Positions 1 through 7,228 of a stretch of DNA of 25,609 nt are shown here, piece by piece. Positions within the stretch are counted from its first letter, which is position 1; each line of letters opens with the position of its first letter. A program made the translations under genes and the position numbers. Source of the DNA: DATKXO01 sp035528995 (lineage in GTDB: Bacteria; Planctomycetota; Phycisphaerae; UBA1845); the NCBI GenBank assembly GCA_035528995.1, contig DATKXO010000316.1, positions 1 through 25,609 of the forward strand, in the 5' to 3' direction. The notes below the pieces were generated by a model, which was not told where the DNA came from, made no database searches, and was given only the letters and a program-made list of their open reading frames with translations.

Positions 1-1
1 G

Positions 2-847
2 CCGCCCAAGACCCGCGTCTTCGACGGCAGCTGCACCGTGGCTACCTACAACCTGCTGAACCTCTTCGACGAGCACGACGATCCCTACCGCAACGACGAG
101 TCCACGCCGGCCAAGCCGCGCGAAGAGCTGGAGCGCCTGGCCGACACCATCCGCCGGCTCGACGCCGACGTCCTGGCCCTCCAGGAAGTCGAGAACCGAG
201 GCTATCTGGAGCGCTTCGTGAAGACCTTGCTGCCCGACATGGGCTACGAGCACGTCGTCTTGTTCGAGGGCAACGACGCCCGCGGCATCGACGTGGCCTT
301 GTTGTCCCGGCTGCCGGTCGGACCGGTGACCTCCTACCGTCACCTGAGCTTCGAGGACGGCAAGGGGCGGGCGACGTCGTTCAGGCGGGACCTTCTGCGG
401 GCCCGAATCGAGCCGCCGGGCGTGCCGCCCTTCGACGTCTTCGTGACCCACCTCAAGAGCAAGCGCAGCCAGGACGATGGCGATTCGCTGGCCGTTCGCA
501 TGGGCGAGGCCGGGCAGATCCGCCGGATCTTCGACGACCTGCTGGCCGCCGACATCCAGGCTCGCTTCCTGCTCTGCGGCGACTTCAACGACACCCTGGA
601 CAGCAGCCCGCTCGCTGCCCTGATCGGCGGCGGGACGCGGAAGCTGGGCACTTTTGTGGACGATCTGCCCTCCGACGCACGCATCTCCTACAACAAGGAG
701 CCGTACCGCAGCCTGATCGACTTCATCCTGGCTTCGCCGGCCATGACCGCCCGCTACCGCCAGGGGTCGTACCGGATCGTCGCGGGCACTGTCTCGAGTT
801 CCGGGTCCGACCACAACCCGGTCGTGGCCACCTTCAACCTGAAGTGA
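2..847 (+). CDS. Endonuclease/exonuclease/phosphatase (EEP) family protein, 5' end outside window
   Basis: This is the C-terminal 281 codons of a metal-dependent phosphoesterase of the EEP (DNase I-like) superfamily. Visible motifs in order are YNLLNLFD (N-terminal metal/phosphate Asn), LQEVE (metal-binding Glu), FVTHLKSK, GDFND and the closing SDHNPVV (catalytic Asp-His). The frame is open from base 2 through a GTG at 38. The residues before that GTG (RVFDGSCTVATYN) look like the usual lead-in to the first EEP strand, so the true start probably lies upstream of the window. The family covers nucleases, sugar-phosphate and lipid phosphatases, and the substrate cannot be told from this sequence. 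Secretion cannot be judged because the N-terminus is missing. A GC-rich hairpin follows the stop codon. Confidence 0.88.
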   Translation, partial: PPKTRVFDGSCTVATYNLLNLFDEHDDPYRNDESTPAKPREELERLADTIRRLDADVLALQEVENRGYLERFVKTLLPDMGYEHVVLFEGNDARGIDVALLSRLPVGPVTSYRHLSFEDGKGRATSFRRDLLRARIEPPGVPPFDVFVTHLKSKRSQDDGDSLAVRMGEAGQIRRIFDDLLAADIQARFLLCGDFNDTLDSSPLAALIGGGTRKLGTFVDDLPSDARISYNKEPYRSLIDFILASPAMTARYRQGSYRIVAGTVSSSGSDHNPVVATFNLK

Positions 848-881
848 TCCTCCGGCCGGTCGGCGGTCGGGCGCATGGAGA

Positions 882-904
882 GGGCCGGGCAACGCACCCG
901 GCCC
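882..904. terminator. GC-rich hairpin between convergent genes
   Basis: A perfect 8-bp stem GGGCCGGG/CCCGGCCC encloses a 7-base loop (890-896). It lies between the 3' end of the EEP gene (+) and the 3' end of the repeat-protein gene (-), so it could end transcripts from both sides. Neither side has a T-run, so it is at best a weak or factor-assisted terminator. Confidence 0.4.
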
Positions 905-963
905 CAGCCGCGTAGACTCAACCGCCTACGTTAGTTCCTGTGTCTGGGCCGACAACCGGCCTC

Positions 964-1572
964 CTACCACCGCACTCCAATGTTCACCCCGTGCCCGCGG
1001 CCATGGTGTCGGTACTGGGGCCGGCTGTGATGCACCACCCGCCCGGAGCTGTGCCACGAGCGGGGCTGCGTTCGCACCACCTGTGCTCGATGATGCTGCG
1101 ATGGGTGGCTGCGGTAGACCGCCCGGTGCGTCGGCTGGTGGCGGCTGTATGTGACGTGCCTGACCACCCTCGGCTCGGTGTACACCCTCCGCACGCTGTG
1201 GACCGGCGGAGCCACGTACCTGGCACGCGATACGTATCTCGGGCTTGACGCGTACGTTGGGTACGACGCGTAGACCGGGCTCGATACGTACCGCGGAGCC
1301 ACCACCTGAACCGGCTGGTCCGCGTAGATCGGCGGTTCGACGTAAACCGGCTGCTCCGCGTAGACCGGCCTGTCCACGTAGACCGGCCTGTCAACGTACA
1401 CCGGCCTGTCCACGTAGACGCTTCGGGCGGGCGTGGGGTACCCGTATCCCGCGGAGACGTAAACGCTGCCCCCACTGTAGCATTGGGCTTCGGCCGTCTG
1501 AGGCGCCGCTCCAATCACGAACATCCCGCAGAGTACGGCCAACGTCGCGGCTCCCGTCGTGGTCTTGTTCAT
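964..1572 (-). CDS. Secreted Tyr/Pro/Val-rich repeat protein, function unknown
   Basis: A 202-residue protein with a clear Sec signal peptide: MNKTTTGAATLAVLCGMF, then a small-residue stretch ending around AEAQ. The ATG at 1572 is chosen because AAGGAG sits 7 bases upstream; a longer reading from 1728 would add 52 residues with no family-like features. After the signal comes a run of hexapeptides on the theme VYVDRP (DRP, EQP, EPP, DQP variants), encoded by an 18-bp DNA repeat around 1340-1420. Next is a YVSSPVYASYP-type section, then a strongly basic His/Arg/Ser-rich C-terminus ending in HHGRGHGVNIGVRW. I do not recognise a named family. The composition suggests an extracytoplasmic, possibly envelope-associated structural protein. 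Confidence 0.7.
   Translation of the reverse strand: MNKTTTGAATLAVLCGMFVIGAAPQTAEAQCYSGGSVYVSAGYGYPTPARSVYVDRPVYVDRPVYVDRPVYAEQPVYVEPPIYADQPVQVVAPRYVSSPVYASYPTYASSPRYVSRARYVAPPVHSVRRVYTEPRVVRHVTYSRHQPTHRAVYRSHPSQHHRAQVVRTQPRSWHSSGRVVHHSRPQYRHHGRGHGVNIGVRW
1347..1420. repeat. 18-bp coding tandem repeat (VYVDRP units)
   Basis: Approximate limits. On the plus strand a unit of about 18 bp containing GACCGGCCTGTC and CACGTA recurs three to four times with few changes, then degenerates leftward. It encodes successive VYVDRP hexapeptides of the secreted repeat protein on the minus strand. The near-identity of adjacent units at DNA level suggests recent slippage or unequal recombination. Confidence 0.6.
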
Positions 1573-1650
1573 TGCCTGACTCCTTGCGTTTCGAGGCTGG
1601 CTGGCCGCCCGGCGCGACCAGTCCGGAAACCCTTGCCCCGAATGATAGAC

Positions 1651-1679
1651 AATATACACCAAATAAAAGTTAGCAGCAA
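1651..1679 (-). promoter_or_regulatory. Candidate sigma70-type promoter for the secreted repeat protein
   Basis: On the minus strand TTGCTG (1679-1674) and TATATT (1656-1651, 5/6 to consensus) are separated by exactly 17 bases. They lie in a conspicuously AT-rich patch, about 80-110 bp before the ATG at 1572. The -35 box is poor (3/6), so the call rests mainly on the -10 box, spacing and AT-richness. Confidence 0.42.
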
Positions 1680-1734
1680 GCAAATATTCTATCTGAAAAA
1701 CCTTGGCGGAATGCCAAGTGTCCAGCAAATGGCT

Positions 1735-2220
1735 TTACAGCAAGTGTTTATCGATCTCTTTGCGGAAGGAGCGCAGGATGCGCATGAAGACTTCTCGATC
1801 ATCGTGACTGAGGTGCTGTAAAAATTGAAGTGCCGTTGCTCGCCTCGCTTCGCGAAACCGGCCGTGCGCTGTACCACCCGGCTCGGTAATGGTCACGTCC
1901 ACCTTCCGGCGATCCTGCTCGTTGATGGCGCACTTCACCATGGCTCCGGCGTCTTTGGTCTCCAGCGATCGCATGAGCCGGGACATCTGGGCCGGTGGGA
2001 TGCCGATCTGCTTCTGGATTTCGCCGACGGTCATGGTTTCGTGCTTGGTGAGCAGATCGAGCGTGATGAACTCGCTTTCGCTCAGTTCCTCGGGTCCGGT
2101 GGCCTTGGACCGGGCCCGCAGGGCGAGGATGGCCCGGGTCACCCCATAGACCTCGTCGGCCAGTTGTTCGAGTTGTTTGCGGGATGCGGCCGTCTTCACC
2201 TTGCAACAGACTCCCGGCAC
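1735..2220 (-). CDS. MarR-family transcriptional regulator
   Basis: A 161-residue winged-helix regulator. The first helix (QLEQLADEVYGVTRAILALR) leads into the HTH around ESEFITLDLLTKHETMTVGEIQ and the recognition helix PPAQMSRLMRSLE. The wing is DRRKVDVTIT, a MarR hallmark, and C-terminal helices follow that would complete the dimer interface. Length fits the family (about 140-170 aa). The start is uncertain. The GTG at 2220 has no close Shine-Dalgarno site, whereas the in-frame GTG at 2199 has GGGAG 11 bases upstream; that shorter form would lose the Cys-Cys pair at residues 5-6. The ligand is unknown. A perfect palindrome about 85 bp upstream overlaps a possible -35 box and suggests autoregulation. 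The nearest possible target is the repeat-protein gene downstream on the same strand. Confidence 0.85.
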   Translation of the reverse strand: MPGVCCKVKTAASRKQLEQLADEVYGVTRAILALRARSKATGPEELSESEFITLDLLTKHETMTVGEIQKQIGIPPAQMSRLMRSLETKDAGAMVKCAINEQDRRKVDVTITEPGGTAHGRFREARRATALQFLQHLSHDDREVFMRILRSFRKEIDKHLL

Positions 2221-2280
2221 AGACCGTGACCAAAACGACTCTTTTTGTCCAAACGTACGGAACGGGCGAAACCTTTAGCT

Positions 2281-2309
2281 ATCAAACACGAAAAAAAACG
2301 GATCGTCAA
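2281..2309 (-). promoter_or_regulatory. Candidate promoter of the marR-type gene
   Basis: Minus-strand TTGACG (2309-2304, 5/6 to TTGACA) and TTTGAT (2286-2281, 4/6 to TATAAT) are 17 bases apart, about 60 bp before the regulator's start. The -35 box is one arm of the palindrome at 2304-2318, so repressor binding there would occlude the promoter. Confidence 0.45.
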
Positions 2310-2318
2310 TAGTTGACG
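2304..2318. promoter_or_regulatory. Perfect palindrome CGTCAA-TAG-TTGACG, candidate MarR operator
   Basis: Two perfect 6-bp inverted arms flank a 3-base centre. MarR-family dimers typically bind short palindromes of this size next to their own promoters, and TTGAC/GTCAA-type arms are common among them. Its position overlapping the -35 box of the adjacent marR-type gene is what gives the call weight. Confidence 0.5.
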
Positions 2319-2477
2319 GGAGCATATATTATGGCTTGGCTAAGGCGCGGCGGCCGGACCCGGCCATCTTCGGTGTCGTGCCGCTTGGATGTCTACCCGA
2401 ACATCGAGGCCGGGCCGCCTGGAGGGCGGGCAAGCCCGCGAGGGTTCACCCGCGTCGACACGTGCACCGGCAAACAC

Positions 2478-2506
2478 TTGGTCCCGTTGAGACCCGGCTG
2501 TATAAT
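2478..2506 (+). promoter_or_regulatory. Candidate promoter upstream of inositol-3-phosphate synthase
   Basis: A perfect TATAAT at 2501-2506 is preceded at exactly 17 bases by TTGGTC (2478-2483). The -35 box matches only TTG, but a perfect -10 hexamer is rare in DNA this GC-rich. It would give a leader of roughly 325 nt before the ATG at 2838. Confidence 0.45.
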
Positions 2507-2512
2507 CGGCCC

Positions 2513-2837
2513 TCGCTCGCCCGACACAACGGCTTGGCACCCCCCGGACCCGGTTACGGCTTGGGCAAGAGGGGTTGCTGCAGGCTGTTGTGCGCCCGTC
2601 GAAGGCGAGCGCGGGCGATCCGGGCTCCCCAGAGGGGCTTCGGCGGAGGTGCGGTCGTTGAAGTGCCGTGGAGCCGGCCGGCCACCCATGCGGGTTGCGT
2701 CCCGCGCCGGGAGGTCTAGTGCGGTCCGCGGAACAAGCCCGGCTTCGGACCGGGGGCTTGAGGGGAAAATCTGAACCGGCGAAGGCCGGCCCCAGGTCTC
2801 GATGCGCAAAGGTCGGGGCCGACCAAGGAGGACGACG
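2513..2837 (+). other. Long non-coding leader before inositol-3-phosphate synthase
   Basis: No credible gene is seen between the candidate promoter and the ATG at 2838; reading frames here have no family-like sequence or start signals. Two stem-loops are visible. One pairs AAGCCC (2735-2740) with GGGCTT (2754-2759) plus two inner G-C pairs. The other pairs CGGCCCC (2787-2793) with GGGGCCG (2815-2821) across a 21-base loop and ends a few bases before the Shine-Dalgarno AAGGAG. The second could affect access to the ribosome binding site. I do not recognise a known riboswitch class. Confidence 0.35.
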
Positions 2838-3923
2838 ATGGGCAACGTCAGGTTCGCCATCGCGGGGGTTGGGAACTGTGCCAGTTCGTTGCTGCAGGGG
2901 ATCGACTACTACCGGTCGCGGCCGAATCAGGAGACGGCCGGTCTGCTCCACCGCGAGATCGGAGGCTATCGTCTCGAGGACATGCGACCCGTCGCCGCTT
3001 TCGACGTGGACCGCCGCAAGGTGGGCAAGCCCCTGGGCCAAGCGATCTTCGCTCCACCCAACTGCACGAAGGTCTTCCAAGAAGAGATTCGCGACTACGG
3101 TGTGACCGTGCAGATGGGGCCGGTGCTCGATGGGATCGCCGAACACATGGCCGACCATCCCGAGGAGCACGCCTTCCGGGTCGCCGATTTGCCGCCCTGC
3201 GACGTCGCACAAACGCTCCGTGACTCGGGGGCCGAGATTCTCGTCTGCTACCTGCCCGTCGGGTCGGAGGACGCCGTCCGCCACTACGCCCAGGCCTGTC
3301 TGGATGCCGGTATCGCCATGGTCAACTGCGTGCCGGTGTTCATCGCCTCGCACCCGGAGTGGTCCGGGCTCTTCCGCAAGAAGGGCCTGCCCGTCGTCGG
3401 CGACGACATCAAGAGCCAGCTTGGGGCCACCATCGTCCACCGCATGCTGGCCCGCCTCATGGAGGATCGCGGCGTCAGGCTCGATCGCACCTATCAGCTC
3501 AACACCGGCGGCAACACCGATTTCATGAACATGCTCAAGACCTCCCGGCTCCGCTCCAAGAAGATATCCAAGACCGAGTCGGTCCAGTCGCAGCTCGACG
3601 TGCCGCTGGCCCCGGAGAACATCCACATCGGCCCCTCGGACTACATCGCCTGGCAGAAGGACAACAAGGTCTGCTTCCTGCGCATGGAGTATCGCGGGTT
3701 CGGCGACGTGCCCATGAACCTCGAGCTGCGGCTCAGCGTCGAGGACTCGCCCAATAGCGCCGGCGTGGCCATCGATGCCATCCGCTGCGCCAAGCTGGCC
3801 CTGGACCGCGGCATCGCCGGGCCGCTCGAGGAGATCTCCGCCCTGGCCATGAAGCACCCCCCCAAGCAGTACCGCGACACCGAGGCCCGCCAACTCCTGG
3901 CCCGCTGGATCGCAGGAACATAG
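2838..3923 (+). CDS. ino1: Inositol-3-phosphate synthase (short bacterial/archaeal type)
   Basis: A 361-residue NAD-dependent cyclase that converts glucose 6-phosphate to 1D-myo-inositol 3-phosphate, the first committed step of inositol synthesis. The Rossmann glycine motif is at the very start (FAIAGVGNCASSLLQG). Later family blocks are visible: VNCVPVFIASHP, GDDIKSQLGATIVHR, LNTGGNTDFMNM, SDYIAWQKDNKVCFLRMEY, and a C-terminus with DSPNSAGVAIDAIRCAKLA. Its size matches actinobacterial/archaeal enzymes of about 360 aa and not the roughly 530-aa eukaryotic form. The ATG at 2838 is preceded by AAGGAGG; an in-frame start at 2802 would only add a basic, non-family extension. A CDP-alcohol phosphatidyltransferase of the inositol-lipid type lies at 6154-7095, so the product may feed phosphatidylinositol phosphate synthesis. 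Confidence 0.93.
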   Translation: MGNVRFAIAGVGNCASSLLQGIDYYRSRPNQETAGLLHREIGGYRLEDMRPVAAFDVDRRKVGKPLGQAIFAPPNCTKVFQEEIRDYGVTVQMGPVLDGIAEHMADHPEEHAFRVADLPPCDVAQTLRDSGAEILVCYLPVGSEDAVRHYAQACLDAGIAMVNCVPVFIASHPEWSGLFRKKGLPVVGDDIKSQLGATIVHRMLARLMEDRGVRLDRTYQLNTGGNTDFMNMLKTSRLRSKKISKTESVQSQLDVPLAPENIHIGPSDYIAWQKDNKVCFLRMEYRGFGDVPMNLELRLSVEDSPNSAGVAIDAIRCAKLALDRGIAGPLEEISALAMKHPPKQYRDTEARQLLARWIAGT

Positions 3924-4056
3924 CAGAACCTTCAACGCGGGCCAGCCCCGCGAGCAGCGACAATAGAAACGCTGGACGAGCGTGGACGCGGCAAGGTCGG
4001 GGTCTGCCGCCCGCGCACGTAGCCGATCTGACCGCCGTTCCCAGAGGACCGCCGTC

Positions 4057-6105
4057 ATGAGCCGGGACTGTCCCTTCGATACGATGCCTATGGATCAGAT
4101 GATCCGCACGATCAAGGCCAATCTCGGCCAGCGCGAACGCAACAAGCCCGTCTACACCATGCTGGTGGGCGCGGGGTTCAGCGTCCCGCTCGTGCCGACG
4201 GCCGGACGAATGCTCGGCGACATCGTCTGGTGGCTCTTCCGCAACGCGAACGGAGTACAGGGCCCGTTCGATGATCGCCCGCGCGAGCAAGAGGGCCTCA
4301 AGGACTATGAGAAGGAACTTTGGCGCGTCGTCCAGCAGGATTGCCCCGTCGACTTCGAGTTGGGCGACGACGGCCGGCCGAACCACGCCGACCCCGCTAA
4401 CGCGGGCAAGGCGTACCAGGCGATCATGAGCAATGAATCAACCCGCGGGCTCACCTCGCCCATGATGCGCCGGCAGTACCTTCGAGACGTCGTCACCCGC
4501 GCTGGGAACAGGGTCAACGGTGCCCACATTTACCTGGCCGGCATCCTTCAGGCCCAGGAGGACTGGGATCTCGGCGCTCCCTTCTGCCGGACGATCTTCA
4601 CCACCAACTTCGACCCGCTCCTCCAGCGCAGCCTGCAACTGGTCACCAAGCTCTATTTCATGACCGACCGCCCCGACACGATGGAGCCCCCGGACGATGA
4701 CGACAACCCGGCCATCCATCTGATCTACACGCACGGAAGCGTGCATCGCTACCTGCTGTTGAACACGCAACAGGAGATCGAGGACGCTCGCCGGGCGAAC
4801 GCGTCGGCCCTCGTGCCGTACTTCGAGCGGCACGGCGTCATCGTCATGGGTTACAGTGGCTGGGCGGACACCAACATGGGCGCCCTGAGCGACTGCCGGG
4901 CCTTCGATGGCAACCTCTATTGGTGCGACATCTGGAACCCCAACGACGAACGGGCCCGCAACCTTCGCCCCAATGTGGTCGATTTCCTTGCGGACAAGAG
5001 GGGCCGTGCCTACTACGTTCGCATCCCCGGTGCCGACCAGGCCATGCTCGAACTGCACCGGGCCCTCGGCCTGGGCGATGCACCGAGGTTCATCCTCGAC
5101 CCGCTCCCGCAGATCATCGGGCAACTGGAAAACATCGAGGTGCCGGACGTTGCCCGGGGCAAGCCGGAAGCGGCCTCCATGGGCACACTCAAGACAATGC
5201 TGGACAACACGCTGACCGGCCTGCGGGCGGCCCTGGAAGTCTTCGCCGATCCCATCCCGCGATCTGACGCCGCGGCCGTGGACCGCTCCGAAACGATGTC
5301 CGCTGCCGCAATCTCCAAGGCAATGAACGACGCGCTCGCGGCCTATCTTGGTGGAGACCCGTATCGGGCCATCAGCCTGTTGTCGTTTGTAATCGAGACG
5401 TCCGGCGCCCGACCCGCCCAGAAGGCTGCGGCACTCTTCAGCCGCGGCGTGGTCCATGGGCAAGCTGGAGCGAGCGTGAAGGCGATCGCTGACTACACCG
5501 CCGTGATCGACATGCCCGACGCCCCGCCGGACGAGAAGGCCAGGGCACTCTACAACCGCGGCGCGACCCACGGGACGGCCGATGACGCAGAGAAGGAGAT
5601 CGCCGATTACACTGCCGTGATCGACATGCCCGACCTCCCACCCGAGCGCAAGGCCAGGGCGCTCAACAGCCGCGGTGCGGCGTACAGCAAGGCCGGTGAC
5701 GCACAGAAGGCAATCGCCGACTTCAACGCCGTGATTGACATGCCCGATGCCCCGCCCGAGCGCAAGGGCGGGGCGTTTGGAAACAGGGCTTGGTTGCACT
5801 ATAAGCGGGGGAAATTTGCCGGACTCCTGGATGACTCGAGGAGGGCTTTAGCGTTTGCACCGGACCTCCGCGTTGCCCGCTTTAATCTCGCACTTGGACT
5901 GCTCCTAACCGGACACCAACAGGAAGCGAGGGAGGAGTACGAGCGCGCCGCAGAACAGTGCGAGACGGCCGAACAGGTGCGGCAAGAGGGGATCGCCGAT
6001 CTGGAGGAGGCCCTGAAAACCCGGGGACCGATCAACGGCGCCGACGAGATTCTGACAATGCTTCGAGCGCGCGCCGAGGCGCTGGAGAAGAAAGAGAAGA
6101 CGTAG
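4057..6105 (+). CDS. SIR2-like domain protein with C-terminal TPR-type repeats (candidate defence NADase)
   Basis: A 682-residue protein. The N-terminal part shows the SIR2-like fold: LVGAGFS at 36-42 (GAGxS nucleotide loop), TIFTTNFDPLL around 179-189 (TTNFD), YTHGSVH with H226 at the position of the catalytic His, and VIVMGYSGWAD around 261-271. Zinc-finger cysteines of true sirtuin deacetylases are not seen, which fits the NAD-cleaving SIR2 domains of antiphage systems better. From about residue 439 there are four 38-residue repeats (IADYTAVIDMPDAPPERKAR...NRGA type), then less regular TPR-like helices and a charged tail. The ATG at 4057 has AGAGGA 8 bases upstream; a longer GTG reading from 3982 adds only a basic stretch. 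It stands alone and about 14 kb from the CRISPR locus, so its defence role is inference from domain type. Confidence 0.82.
   Translation: MSRDCPFDTMPMDQMIRTIKANLGQRERNKPVYTMLVGAGFSVPLVPTAGRMLGDIVWWLFRNANGVQGPFDDRPREQEGLKDYEKELWRVVQQDCPVDFELGDDGRPNHADPANAGKAYQAIMSNESTRGLTSPMMRRQYLRDVVTRAGNRVNGAHIYLAGILQAQEDWDLGAPFCRTIFTTNFDPLLQRSLQLVTKLYFMTDRPDTMEPPDDDDNPAIHLIYTHGSVHRYLLLNTQQEIEDARRANASALVPYFERHGVIVMGYSGWADTNMGALSDCRAFDGNLYWCDIWNPNDERARNLRPNVVDFLADKRGRAYYVRIPGADQAMLELHRALGLGDAPRFILDPLPQIIGQLENIEVPDVARGKPEAASMGTLKTMLDNTLTGLRAALEVFADPIPRSDAAAVDRSETMSAAAISKAMNDALAAYLGGDPYRAISLLSFVIETSGARPAQKAAALFSRGVVHGQAGASVKAIADYTAVIDMPDAPPDEKARALYNRGATHGTADDAEKEIADYTAVIDMPDLPPERKARALNSRGAAYSKAGDAQKAIADFNAVIDMPDAPPERKGGAFGNRAWLHYKRGKFAGLLDDSRRALAFAPDLRVARFNLALGLLLTGHQQEAREEYERAAEQCETAEQVRQEGIADLEEALKTRGPINGADEILTMLRARAEALEKKEKT
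5371..5826 (+). repeat. 114-bp in-frame tandem repeats (38-aa TPR-like units)
   Basis: Units start at 5371, 5485, 5599 and 5713, spaced exactly 114 bp. The last three are very similar at DNA level (GCCGTGATCGACATGCCCGA recurs almost unchanged), while the first is diverged. A 38-residue period is longer than the canonical 34-residue TPR, the extra residues being the DMPDxPPE loop. This points to recent expansion of the sensor/scaffold part of the SIR2-like protein. Confidence 0.8.
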
Positions 6106-6153
6106 GCTGGCGCGAGCGGGGCAGAACCCATAGGGTCATTTGCCGGCGGGTCC

Positions 6154-7095
6154 CTACCCCGTCACCCCGCGAAGCCACTGCCCTAGCGGATCGGTCGTTC
6201 CGTAGAAGAACGGCCACAGCCACGGGCCTACGATCAGAAAGGCGATGTTGGTCAGCGTCACCACGTCGTAGCCGATCGAGCCGCGGGGGTGACGCCACAT
6301 CAGCACCGAGCGCAGCCGGCCCGTCGGCTCCCAGGGCCGGCCGTCGCCGGTCAGCAGGCCGCGGGCGTACCGGATTCGACGCCACACCGTGAACCACTGC
6401 AGAATGCCCAGTTCCCACAACGCGGCCGGTATGTGCCCGGCGAACGCGGCGATCAGGATGGCCGCCACCCGCTCGCCGCGCTGCCAGTAGGCCGCCCCGC
6501 AGTCCTCGACCAGGTTCTCCGCCCGGGCCTTGATGTAGCTGATCAGCACGGAGCTGGACAAAGCCAGGATGCTCAGCACGACGTAGGTCACGTTCCCCCG
6601 GGCGGCGAAGTACACCGCGCAGCCCAGAAAGAGGGCCATGTCGCTGCACCGGTCGATCGTCGAGTCGAACACCGCCCCGAACCGCGTCTGCATCTTGCCC
6701 ACCCGGGCCAGGGCACCGTCCAGCATGTCCAGGGCCGACGCCAGGAACAGCACCACTGCGGCGACCAGCACCCAGTGACTCTGCGGCACCAGAATCGGCG
6801 GATGCTCCCAGGTCGGCGCGTGACCGGCTCCGATGGCCAGGCACACACCGGCGCCACAGGTCACCACCAGACCGGCCGCCGTGAGCATGTTCGGCGTCAC
6901 GCCGATTGCGGCCAGCCCCCGGGCGATGGCGTCGCGGGCGATGGCGAACCCCATTCCGATGGCCAGGCCGGCGCTGGACCGTCGACCGGAACCACGGAAC
7001 TGCCGGAAGTCTTTGCGCTTGGTGTGACCTTCGGACACGTCATCCACCACGCCGGGGCTCGCCCCTGATTGGGCCAGCGCCCGTCCCTCGGGCAA
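6154..7095 (-). CDS. CDP-alcohol phosphatidyltransferase, probably inositol-phosphate lipid type
   Basis: A 313-residue membrane enzyme that transfers a phosphatidyl group from a CDP-activated lipid to an alcohol. The family signature D(x2)DG(x2)AR(x8)G(x3)D(x3)D is complete in DMLDGALARVGKMQTRF followed by GAVFDSTID. Several hydrophobic segments follow (VLVAAVVLFLASAL, MALFLGCAVYF, YVVLSILALSSSVLISYI). The stretch KARAEN...RGERVAAILI resembles the RAE/RxER region of phosphatidyl- and archaetidyl-inositol-phosphate synthases. With inositol-3-phosphate synthase 2.2 kb away, inositol phosphate is the most likely acceptor; glycerol phosphate is the main alternative. The start is uncertain: TTG at 7095 lacks a Shine-Dalgarno site and GTG at 7050 is possible. 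The protein is longer than the usual 200-220 aa, having an extra C-terminal part with a last hydrophobic helix. Confidence 0.82.
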   Translation of the reverse strand: MPEGRALAQSGASPGVVDDVSEGHTKRKDFRQFRGSGRRSSAGLAIGMGFAIARDAIARGLAAIGVTPNMLTAAGLVVTCGAGVCLAIGAGHAPTWEHPPILVPQSHWVLVAAVVLFLASALDMLDGALARVGKMQTRFGAVFDSTIDRCSDMALFLGCAVYFAARGNVTYVVLSILALSSSVLISYIKARAENLVEDCGAAYWQRGERVAAILIAAFAGHIPAALWELGILQWFTVWRRIRYARGLLTGDGRPWEPTGRLRSVLMWRHPRGSIGYDVVTLTNIAFLIVGPWLWPFFYGTTDPLGQWLRGVTG

Positions 7096-7228
7096 TCTAC
7101 CGCAAAGCGGGCCCGGTTACGAACGTATGCCCGAATCGGTAGCCCGGGCGTGCGCCGCCTCGGCCATTGTGCATCCCCGCCCGTTCGGCCAACATGATAG
7201 CGCCGATGAGGTGACCGGGAAGCCGCCC

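Noticed and set aside
2313..2330. TTGACG and TATATT on the plus strand as a promoter
   Set aside because: Only 6 bases lie between the boxes. The TTGACG is better explained as an arm of the MarR operator palindrome.
2340..4058. 572-codon open frame on the minus strand
   Set aside because: Antisense to inositol-3-phosphate synthase and its leader; no recognisable family sequence.
4438..5799. 453-codon open frame on the minus strand
   Set aside because: Antisense to the SIR2-like/TPR gene; its repeats mirror the 114-bp TPR units.
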